From: Leptolyngbya sp. FACHB-261
GTDB taxonomy: Bacteria; Cyanobacteriota; Cyanobacteriia; FACHB-261
Length of the DNA stretch: 64,000 bases
Assembly (NCBI RefSeq): GCF_014696065.1
Contig: NZ_JACJPL010000031.1
Location: forward strand, 186,001 to 250,000
Direction of reading: 5' to 3'
In this document: in pieces, positions 16,467-22,917 of the stretch
Numbering within the stretch: the stretch's first letter is position 1
How the letters are laid out: the number at the start of each line of letters is the position of its first letter
Notes under the pieces: generated by a model
What the model saw: the letters and a program-made list of their open reading frames with translations, nothing else
What the model was told of the DNA's origin: nothing
Databases searched by the model: none
Made by a program: the position numbers and the translations under genes

Positions 16467-16661
16467 GTTCTCCAACTGCTTAGAAAGCGATAGCGTCTTC
16501 CTCACTAGACGCAACACTCGCTAGCGCAAGGTGCAGTTAAACCGTTCAATTCTTGACGACATGAGTTGAGTTACAACCGGGACAGGCAGGCGGAGAAATT
16601 GACATGAATCAACTGAGTGAGGTAACTTCGTCTTCCCTATCCTGACATCTTTAGGACTACC
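16465..16661 (-). mobile_element. IS1-family relic with internal deletion
   Basis: The left part (ttctccaactgcttagaaag through aaggtgcagttaaa) matches the internal left portion of the IS1 element at 2090-2867. It then jumps to sequence from the transposase start (tgacgacatgagttgagtta) and ends with the right inverted repeat, read on the minus strand as GGTAGTCCTAAAGATGTCAG. About 500 bases of the transposase and the left terminal repeat are gone. It separates the acetyltransferase relic from the nucleoside hydrolase gene. Confidence 0.75.
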
Positions 16662-16787
16662 AAATTTCGTGCCGTATCAGGGAGAACCGAGAGTTTTCCT
16701 TGATAAGCGTATAAAAGCGTAAGCGTCCTCATCGAGTAGTGGCGTGTTTTGCAGTTTGTTCAAACCATTTACCCTTGAGTAGAACTC

Positions 16788-17954
16788 ATGAAGACTGGTT
16801 TAACTCGAATGGCAACGGTTGCGTCTTTATCAACAGCGATCGCGAGCTTCGGTATTGCCATCCAGCCAGTGCTGGCTGCTTCCCTCACGTCCAGAACTCC
16901 TCTAATCGTGGATGACGATGGTAGCCAGGATGGATTGGCTGCGTTGGCTTATATGCTGGCAAACCCCAAGTTTGATGTTGAGGCAATCACCATGTCCCAC
17001 GGGGTTGCCCGTCCTGAGAGTCAAAGCTTTCAAAGTGGACTCAGGCGGATGTTGGGTTTCTTGGATGCAACGGATATTCCCGTTGGCATTGGCAGCGCCA
17101 CACCTCTAGAAGGAAATAACGCATTTCCAGCATTCATCCGAAACGATGCCGACAAGTTTTATGCCCCCTTTGTGACATTGCCCGATGATGTACCCGCGAT
17201 CGACTTCCAGCCAGCGGCAGAACTGATTGTTCAAACAATCAAAAACTCGCCTGAGCCTGTGGCAATTTTGGCAACAGGCTCGATGACCAACATTGCTCAA
17301 GCACTGCGAATTGACTCGTCCATCATCAACAATATTGCAGTTTTGCAAATCATGGGTGGAGCCGTTTTTGTTCCGGGAAATTTGGGTGTCCTGCCAGAGC
17401 CGCCCTTTTCGACCAACCGCGTTGCAGAATTCAATATCTGGCTTGACCCAGTTGCCTCTAAAGAAGTGTTTGAAGCAGGAGAAAGGGGTTTGAACATTCA
17501 ATTGACTCCCCTTGATGCAACTAACCAGGTTGCCTTTACTCGCGACGATTATCGCGCATGGTTAGCAACCGGAACTCCAGAAAGTGAGCTAGCCGCGGAG
17601 CTTCTGGATTTCTCCCTTGTTGTTGTTGGTGGCGATGTCAACCCCAATCCTCTCTGGGACATGGTTGCTGCGATCAACCTCAGCGAACCTGATTTTGCTC
17701 CTGAGGTTCCCTTACATATCAAGATTGATGCTGAATCGGCTCCGGGGGCAAGCCAGGGACAGACAGTTCCCTTTGCCGGTTTGCCGCCTAATGTGCTGGC
17801 ATCGTTAAACCCCAGTTTTGACAATCTTGGGTTCAGCGCTAGTGAAGTTTTCTCGGCTCAACAAGCACAGGCAGTTCCTGAGCCTACGTCTATTTTGGGG
17901 TTGCTGGTTGCAGGTGCAGTAGGCGGCGTAATTAAGAAAAGGCGCACCACTTGA
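16788..17954 (+). CDS. Secreted nucleoside hydrolase-like protein with PEP-CTERM
   Basis: A 388-residue exported protein. An N-terminal signal peptide (cleavage near PVLA-AS, about residue 30) precedes an inosine/uridine-preferring nucleoside hydrolase domain (about 35-345). The first motif reads IVDDDGSQDGLAALAYML, a variant of the DTDxGxDDA calcium/ribose-binding motif; GSMTNIAQAL and the FNIWLDPVA region (equivalent to the family's EFNxxxDP) are also present. The C-terminus has VPEPTSILGLL, a hydrophobic span and KKRRTT: a PEP-CTERM sorting signal cleaved by an exosortase in bacteria that make exopolysaccharide. The usual second Asp of the first motif is Gln-Asp here, so catalysis may differ. 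It is likely outside the cassette system, on the plus strand. Confidence 0.85.
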   Translation: MKTGLTRMATVASLSTAIASFGIAIQPVLAASLTSRTPLIVDDDGSQDGLAALAYMLANPKFDVEAITMSHGVARPESQSFQSGLRRMLGFLDATDIPVGIGSATPLEGNNAFPAFIRNDADKFYAPFVTLPDDVPAIDFQPAAELIVQTIKNSPEPVAILATGSMTNIAQALRIDSSIINNIAVLQIMGGAVFVPGNLGVLPEPPFSTNRVAEFNIWLDPVASKEVFEAGERGLNIQLTPLDATNQVAFTRDDYRAWLATGTPESELAAELLDFSLVVVGGDVNPNPLWDMVAAINLSEPDFAPEVPLHIKIDAESAPGASQGQTVPFAGLPPNVLASLNPSFDNLGFSASEVFSAQQAQAVPEPTSILGLLVAGAVGGVIKKRRTT

Positions 17955-18395
17955 CGAGGCAGGATAACTAGGGACGATCGCGCTGTTAGCGCATCCCACT
18001 CAGAACAGCTTCTAAACCGGCGTGAGTTCGACGAGGGGACCATCGAATGAACTCACGTTCTCTCAGTATTTGAAGGACAAACAATTTCTCGTCCAAGTGA
18101 TCACTACAATTCAAAGCTCAATCGATGCCTTGGATGGACTGTCCCTACACTGAGATTGAGGTTACAAGCCCCTTAACTTTCTCTGATTATGGTTTTTCCA
18201 ATAAAACTACAACCCAACAACATCCAAGTCCAATAATTCCTCCAGCACCAAATCCACCACCGCTAGCAACCCCACCACCCCTCCAGCAGTGATTAATTTG
18301 ACTTGCTAGCCAGCAGCAATAAAATCTCCTAAATGCTCTTGTACAACACCGTGGCTTTCACTAGGTCCTCACCGTCCACTTCGGTAACTTTCTCG
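17955..18395. other. Intergenic, no gene seen
   Basis: No frame here has coding character on either strand. The only local features are short CA-rich stretches around 18220-18290 (caccaaatccaccaccgcta). No repeat copy, IS end or terminator was recognised. It would be the distal part of whatever cassette precedes the attC at 18396. Confidence 0.6.
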
Positions 18396-18481
18396 GTCTA
18401 ACGTTCCTGCTGAGCGGCTGCAAGCGTTGGTTTCTCACAATCAGGATTCTCTGCCAGTCCGCTCCAGAAGACTTGTTAGCA
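18396..18481 (-). other. attC site (86 bases)
   Basis: GTCTAAC on the left is GTTAGAC on the minus strand, a perfect core. The right edge is GTTAGCA. The arms CTGCTGAGCGGCTG and CAGTCCGCTCCAGAAG are complementary over CTG/CAG and GAGCGG/CCGCTC. The carbon-nitrogen hydrolase gene on the minus strand stops at 18491, ten bases away. Its left half is nearly the same as that of 3007 and similar to 5548. Confidence 0.75.
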
Positions 18482-18490
18482 AGTCCGTCT

Positions 18491-19228
18491 TCATATGCCT
18501 ACCAGTGTATAGATACTCGCTTGGTTGCTAATCGTATTCATCATTAAGATCCCCTCCGATTCGCTATCCATCTGCACGAGCAATTCTCCCTGCTTGTTCC
18601 AGACAGCCGACTGTCCAGCGCTGATGAAGTTATCGCACGGACCGATGCAGTTCGCCATGAGCACATACATCCTGTGCTGTCGAGCGATCGAAGGATAATG
18701 CAGCATAGCTTTGGGCAATCCGTCCGCAGATTTGGCTACACTCGCCAGATAAACATCTGCACTCAGATTTGCAGCGTGATCGGCGTGGCTTTGCTGGAGT
18801 GATTCGTAGCAGATGGCTGGAGCAACTGTGTGGGTAGGCGTTCTGAGCACAAGTTGCTTATCACCCTGGCCAAAGAAGGGAATCTCGTCGATGTGCAACT
18901 GCTGCTTTGCATAGGTCTGACGAGGTGCGTTTGGTGTAAACCAAATCATGCCGATCTGCACCTGAGATCCTGTCAACCTGGGTAAGCCAACTCCGATCGT
19001 AATATTGTGTACATCGCTGCACTGCTGAAATACATCAAGACGCAGATCTGTTGTATCAGTGGCGAGTGATTGCGCGAGTTGCGGCTCGTAACCCGTGAGC
19101 GATAACTCTGGAAAGAAAACGAGGTCAGCGCCTTGAGCGACAGCAACCCTGGTGAATTCTAAATGTTTAGCTATGTTTGACGCGATGTCGCCTGCAAAGG
19201 ATTGGAGTTGGACGGCGCTAATTTTCAT
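18491..19228 (-). CDS. Carbon-nitrogen hydrolase (nitrilase superfamily)
   Basis: A 245-residue nitrilase-superfamily enzyme. The catalytic triad is visible: Glu in VFFPELSLTGYEP (about residue 41), Lys in YAKQQLH (about 108), and Cys in PAICYESLQQ (about 137). These enzymes hydrolyse non-peptide C-N bonds of nitriles, amides or carbamoyl compounds; this length fits the omega-amidase/carbamoylputrescine-amidase-like branches, but the substrate is unknown. ATG 19228 begins with the expected MKISAVQLQS. The stop is ten bases from the attC at 18396-18481, so it is a clean minus-strand cassette. The start is followed upstream, at 19271, by repeat copy F. Confidence 0.9.
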   Translation of the reverse strand: MKISAVQLQSFAGDIASNIAKHLEFTRVAVAQGADLVFFPELSLTGYEPQLAQSLATDTTDLRLDVFQQCSDVHNITIGVGLPRLTGSQVQIGMIWFTPNAPRQTYAKQQLHIDEIPFFGQGDKQLVLRTPTHTVAPAICYESLQQSHADHAANLSADVYLASVAKSADGLPKAMLHYPSIARQHRMYVLMANCIGPCDNFISAGQSAVWNKQGELLVQMDSESEGILMMNTISNQASIYTLVGI

Positions 19229-19270
19229 GCTGGGTTTCTTATTATCATGCGCTGAAGGTACGGGCTGAAT

Positions 19271-19734
19271 TAGCTAACTATTATTGAACCGAAAGTTTCC
19301 GTATAACACCCTCATAGTGGTGATTAGGTGGATTATTTCCGTATAACACCTCAAGCCAGATAGATAGGCAGAATCTTTCCGCGCAATACTCTGATTCAAC
19401 CAAATAGGCAGAATCTCTCCGCATATTTTCAGACTCAGTACACGCTTCTTGATGCATTGGTTAGCAGGGTTTTAAGAGATGTATCGATGCTCCTTGGCTG
19501 ATTTGTTCTCAGGCTAGTGGAGTGCTCTTTTGCCTGGATTAAGTGGTTTTGGAGATTGAATTGAGGGTTGGACTGAGCAATTGGGAACTTGTTTGTGTTT
19601 CTACTGGTGAGTTTGTTTCGGTTTATTGCTTTGGCGGAACTGGAATCAACAACAGCGACCGCCGAAATAACATCCGATTACTCGGAAATAATATCGGCGC
19701 TCGCCGAAACAGCTTTTGAGTAATCCGAAGATTT
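19271..19734. repeat. Dispersed repeat, copy F
   Basis: The head (AACTATTATTGAACCGAAAG then TCCGTATAACACC) is repeated in diverged form within the copy, with several 'aggcagaatctttccgc' words. Then come the IS5-like tail (about 19515-19640, with stops) and four diverged 21-bp units (gcgaccgccgaaataacatc to gagtaatccgaagattt). It ends abruptly inside the coding region of the minus-strand gene that starts at 20375, which it truncates. The conserved tail of copies D, E and G is absent. Confidence 0.8.
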
Positions 19735-20375
19735 AAAGGTAAGTAAAAACCTTGATCATCCCACTCGTTGCGTTCAAAGTCGAAATTATGATTTTTAACG
19801 GGCCGCCATACAAGATCTTCATCGTTTATGGAAAACCTCCTACAAATATTTCTCGTATAATGCACTAGTTCCTCTTTGATCAAATTACCTGTTGCGTCAC
19901 TAATTTTATCTTTGCCAATACCTGGAGTGAAAATTTCAATTTGTTCAAAATGTTTAGGAGGTAAACTAGATTTCTTTGAAAGATTAATTAGGGCATCAGA
20001 TAGTTTTATCGCGAAGTCCTTACCCGTGCCTGCTCCACCAGTAGTCCGTTTAGAGAAACCCAAACACACTTCTTCTACCTCTGGGAAGCGAAGTGTATCA
20101 TATATCAATCTTTTATATTTTGACGGTAAATTTTCTGATTCCTGATCTTCCTTGGAAGGAACTTCACCGATTTCAGAAGCTACAGCAAAAGCAGATCTAA
20201 AGAATTGCATGAACTTCTGGTGGCAGTTACTAAAAAGTGGATCTTTAGACTTAAAAACCTGAAATGGATCTATACATAGATGCGTATCTCTATCAAGGCG
20301 AGGATCAAACCAGTCATCTTGTTCTGATGTTGTAATTCCATACACTTCAGAGAAAAGGATAGCTTCTTTCGTCAT
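19735..20375 (-). pseudogene. Unknown conserved protein, C-terminus replaced by a repeat
   Basis: About 214 native residues remain: an N-terminal ILFSEVYGITTSEQDDWFDP and THLCIDPFQVFKSKDPLF, then LGFSKRTTGGAGTGKDFA, ISDATGNLIKEELVHYTRN and GFYLPLN. I recall similar proteins with DxPxxxYVDPFLIF, GSGSGKG and DRISDxTxNI motifs in uncharacterised, often defence-associated loci; this is memory, not a search. After PLN the frame runs into repeat copy F to a stop at 19623, adding about 36 residues of repeat-encoded sequence (KLFRRAPILFPS). Family members appear longer, so the gene is truncated. It follows the 20380-20853 gene by four bases, so the two form an operon. Confidence 0.6.
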
Positions 20376-20379
20376 AAAA

Positions 20380-20853
20380 TTACTCAGGTAGTTCTAAGAT
20401 TTCTTCGAGGTACTTTTTCGCCTTTGCAGCTTCAGGCAAAGCTTCTTTATATGCTGAAAGCGCTACAGCATAATCTTTGATGAGTTTCAGGCTTTTCTTT
20501 ATCTCATTGAAATTGTCTTCAACCAATAGTCTTTCCTCGAATAATAAGCCTATACTTTTGTGTGCTTCCAAAGATTGCTTATACAGGTTTTGAGTTTTTT
20601 GTTTTGAATCAGAGAGCTTTACAAGAGTTTCCACCGCAGTAAAAATTTCTTCTTTGTTCTTTGGCATCAAATTTTCTTCCTTAATTTCAACCAACTGTTT
20701 AGTGCTGAAACCATTAGGCATTCTCAATCCTAATGATTTGTCATTGACCAAACAAGCTAGTTCTTGGGCTGCTATGTATCTTGCAACTCTTTCATTTTTG
20801 CTCTTTCTCAGAAACAAATTTTCTGCTTGTTGCGGAGCAACATAATAAGACAT
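20380..20853 (-). CDS. Unknown helical protein, first gene of a two-gene operon
   Basis: A 157-residue, charged, mostly helical protein. The N-terminal third (YVAPQQAENLFLRKSKNERV, ARYIAAQELACLV) is followed by long Lys/Glu-rich helices likely to form coiled coils (about residues 65-150). I do not recognise a family. The tight spacing (four bases) to the downstream gene suggests that the two products act together. A CTAACG word just upstream (20859-20865 reads GTTAGGC on the plus strand) may be a cassette boundary. The pair is AT-rich compared with the neighbouring cassette genes, suggesting a different origin. Confidence 0.6.
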   Translation of the reverse strand: MSYYVAPQQAENLFLRKSKNERVARYIAAQELACLVNDKSLGLRMPNGFSTKQLVEIKEENLMPKNKEEIFTAVETLVKLSDSKQKTQNLYKQSLEAHKSIGLLFEERLLVEDNFNEIKKSLKLIKDYAVALSAYKEALPEAAKAKKYLEEILELPE

Positions 20854-21512
20854 ACGGCGTTAGGCTTTGCTTTTTTAGCTAAAATTCGAATAAAAGCCGT
20901 GAACAAAAACTGCATTCTATCGATTACCTTACTAACAAACAGTTGTATACATTTAGAAAGGGTTTTTCTTGCAGCCATATCAATAACTTAGGCTGCCTAA
21001 TTTGTCGTTAGGCAGAATTTTTCAATATATCCATCCCAAACAGGTGGATAGGAAGACAGCTTCAGAGGCTTTCCGTAACAAGTGGTGTTTCAATGAAACG
21101 TGACACTTCAAGATTGAGGCATTTCTCACTCGTCTACTGGTGGAATTTCACAAACTTGCGTGATGTTAAATCAATCTCCAGTTGATGAGCGGAATGTAGT
21201 GACTATCAGGTACAGGAATTCCCTGCTGTTCTTCCAGGTGAAAGGCTCCGGGAACGGTGCTCTTAATCACCTGATACACAAATCTCGTTTCAGGTTTTAT
21301 CCTGAGCGGAGATGTCCATTCAGCATAGCCGTCGTTTTACTAACTGGGTAGGAAGAAAATCAGCGAGTTGAAACAGGTCTACTGATTGTGTTTTAGTGCT
21401 CACATTGCTCAGTTAGCTGCAACACACAGATCTTTTTTGCGCTACCTACTTGACTCCACCAGGGAGACCCTGCTAATTTCCACACAGGCAACTGGACCCC
21501 TAGGCGTCCCCC
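20854..21512. other. Intergenic with GTTAGGC words, no gene
   Basis: Two GTTAGGC core words occur, at 20859-20865 and about 21003-21009, the latter within GCCTAATTTGTCGTTAGGC. Neither has a convincing attC partner. After the second, 'aggtggataggaagacagc' and 'ctttccgtaac' look like a very degenerate repeat head. No open frame here is credible. This is the right-hand limit of the attC-bearing region, where an integrase gene would be expected for a minus-strand array; none is present. Confidence 0.5.
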
Positions 21513-21572
21513 AGGGTCTTAACCAAACTCTGGGGAACTAACCGCCGGGTTGTCTTCTGTACAACCTGGCGG
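21513..21572. other. Hairpin cluster upstream of the 21658 gene
   Basis: Two stem-loops lie in tandem. The first is CCCCAGGGT ... ACTCTGGGG (about 21513-21537). The second is CCGCCGGGTTGT (21542-21553) and ACAACCTGGCGG (21561-21572) with a seven-base loop. Both are flanked by CTAAC or CTAGG words. A comparable cluster occurs at 53351-53456, also upstream of a winged-helix gene. They could be part of a structured leader or a small RNA. Confidence 0.6.
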
Positions 21573-21657
21573 CTAGGGGGCAGTTTATCACCTACCTTTC
21601 TCGACCCTGAATAGGGGTCAAAGGCTCTATTGCCCTCAAATTTTTGGAGTTCTTCCT

Positions 21658-22038
21658 ATGCACCTCACCCAGGTGTTGCAGCCGCAGCTTTGCATTCCTT
21701 TGTCTCAAGTTGCCCGTTTTTTAGGCATTCCCGAATCGCTCATTTGCCGCATGGAGCATTGGCTGCATGTGCTGTTCGTCCATCGCGCTGACCGAGGTGG
21801 ACAATTCCTCAGCTATCGCAAGTTCAACCAATGGCTTTCCGCCTGTGCCCTCACCATCCAAGCCTGCAACGACCTGCATCTGCTCGACTGGATTGGCGGA
21901 GTGATCAAAACCGAAATCCAGCGCTACTCCTACCCCGACGATGTGCTGAGCTATTGGCGGCACCTATGGCGACAGCGGCATACCCAACTGCGCAACTGTC
22001 AAAGCACTACTCTTCAAGCCCTGCCGAGACAAGCCTAA
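21658..22038 (+). CDS. Small protein with a putative helix-turn-helix
   Basis: A 126-residue protein starting at ATG 21658 behind TTTGGAG. Residues 14-35 (PLSQVARFLGIPESLICRME) have the shape of a helix-turn-helix. The middle is rich in His and Trp (HWLHVLFVHRADRGG, RKFNQWL) and the C-terminal half is helical (YWRHLWRQRHTQLRNC). I recognise no family. It stands between a hairpin cluster (21513-21572) and a 21-bp tandem array (22056-22331), and reads toward the winged-helix gene at 22354. It may be a DNA-binding partner of that module; this is inference. Confidence 0.6.
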   Translation: MHLTQVLQPQLCIPLSQVARFLGIPESLICRMEHWLHVLFVHRADRGGQFLSYRKFNQWLSACALTIQACNDLHLLDWIGGVIKTEIQRYSYPDDVLSYWRHLWRQRHTQLRNCQSTTLQALPRQA

Positions 22039-22055
22039 TTACATTACCCCCAAAG

Positions 22056-22331
22056 CACCGGTGTCGCAGCTCCGAACACCGACGTTGCAACTCAAAGCAT
22101 CGATGCCGCAGCTCAAAGCATCAATGCCGGAGGTATAGGGCACCGACGCCAGAGTTCAAAGCATCGACGTCGCAGTTCAGAACACCGATGCCGCAGGTAT
22201 AGAGCAGCAAACTCGCAGTTCAGAGCACCGACGCCGGAGGTGTACAGCACCGAGGTTGCAGTTCAGAACACCGATGTCGGAGTTCAAAGCACCGAGCTTG
22301 CAGTTCAGAACACCAAACTTGCAGTTCCAAG
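22056..22331 (+). repeat. 21-bp tandem array, 13 units
   Basis: Thirteen units can be aligned. Ten are exactly 21 bases, of the type caccgatgtcggagttcaaa and caccgagcttgcagttcaga. Three (starting 22119, 22183 and 22226) are 22 bases and carry a different end (ggtatagg, ggtataga, ggtgtaca). The total is 276 bases, so the reading frame is restored by the end. The last units are in frame with the winged-helix gene (STEVAVQ, NTDVGVQ, STELAVQ), so an N-terminally extended product is conceivable. Sequence is unrelated to the array at 15828 although the period is the same. Confidence 0.9.
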
Positions 22332-22353
22332 GACCAATCCCAAGACCCTAACT

Positions 22354-22665
22354 ATGAGCACCAACCTTCGCCTCGCCTTGTGGGACCACATCACCCGCTG
22401 CCTCAACCTGGCCGCCCCACTCAAACTGATCCTGCTGACCATCGCCAACTACCTCGAACCCAACAGCCCCCACTCCCGTGTCACCCTCGCCCTACTCAGC
22501 CGCGACAGCAACCTCCAACCCCAAGACCTCCAGACCTTACTGCCAGGACTCGAAGCCCGCGACCTGATCCGCAAAGTCACCGTCCACCCCGAAGGCGGCG
22601 GCCCCACCATCGCCCTCTACAGCCTCTCCCCCAACCTGCTACGAACCGTACAGAATCGCAATTGA
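22354..22665 (+). CDS. Small winged-helix protein beside 21-bp array
   Basis: A 103-residue protein, predicted to be a single winged-helix domain: helix 1 NLRLALWDHITRCL, helix 2 APLKLILLTIANYLE, a helix-turn-helix at RVTLALLSRDSNLQPQDLQT, helix LLPGLEARDLIRK and a wing VTVHPEGGGPTIALYSLSP. It is paralogous to the protein at 53551-53892; both share LxLWxxIxR, the IxxxIAN motif, LLxxLEA and the LYxLS near the end. Start ATG 22354 has no strong ribosome binding site, and the open frame continues upstream through the last repeats, so the true start may be earlier. Its position right after the array suggests that it binds the repeats; this is inference. Confidence 0.7.
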   Translation: MSTNLRLALWDHITRCLNLAAPLKLILLTIANYLEPNSPHSRVTLALLSRDSNLQPQDLQTLLPGLEARDLIRKVTVHPEGGGPTIALYSLSPNLLRTVQNRN

Positions 22666-22917
22666 GGGCTTGGCAATGACAAGCCCCTACCCAAGATTTC
22701 CTCACCCCCTGCAAAACTTGTCCTACGCCTCCCCCTTCCCTCGCAGGGAAGGGGGCTGGGGGGTTAGGTCTCCCCCAACCTGCTACGAACCGTACAAAAC
22801 GGCAATTGAGGGCTTGGCAATGCCAAGCCCCTACTCAAGATTTCCTCACCCCCTGCAAAGAACCTGTCCCTTGCCTCCCCCTTCCCTGCGAGGGAAGGGG
22901 GCCGGGGGGGTTAGGTC
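22625..22917. repeat. 144-bp direct duplication including the wHTH gene end
   Basis: Unit 1 (22625-22768) and unit 2 (22769-22917) share the order ctcccccaacctgctacgaa, ccgtac, gcaattgagggcttggcaat, aagcccctac, caagatttcctcaccccctg and cctcccccttccct ... gggaagggggc. Unit 1 begins inside the winged-helix coding sequence, so the last 13 codons of the gene are duplicated behind it. Each unit holds a C/G-rich inverted repeat of the kind commonly dispersed in cyanobacterial genomes. Confidence 0.85.

Noticed and set aside
21160-21351. 63-residue plus-strand frame
   Set aside because: No ribosome binding site and a random composition.
21513-21572. REP elements with a RAYT transposase
   Set aside because: No GTAG-type head and no RAYT gene in the window.
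20854-21657. Integron integrase or attI at the right end of the cluster
   Set aside because: No frame has tyrosine-recombinase motifs (RHRY); only isolated GTTAGGC words are present.
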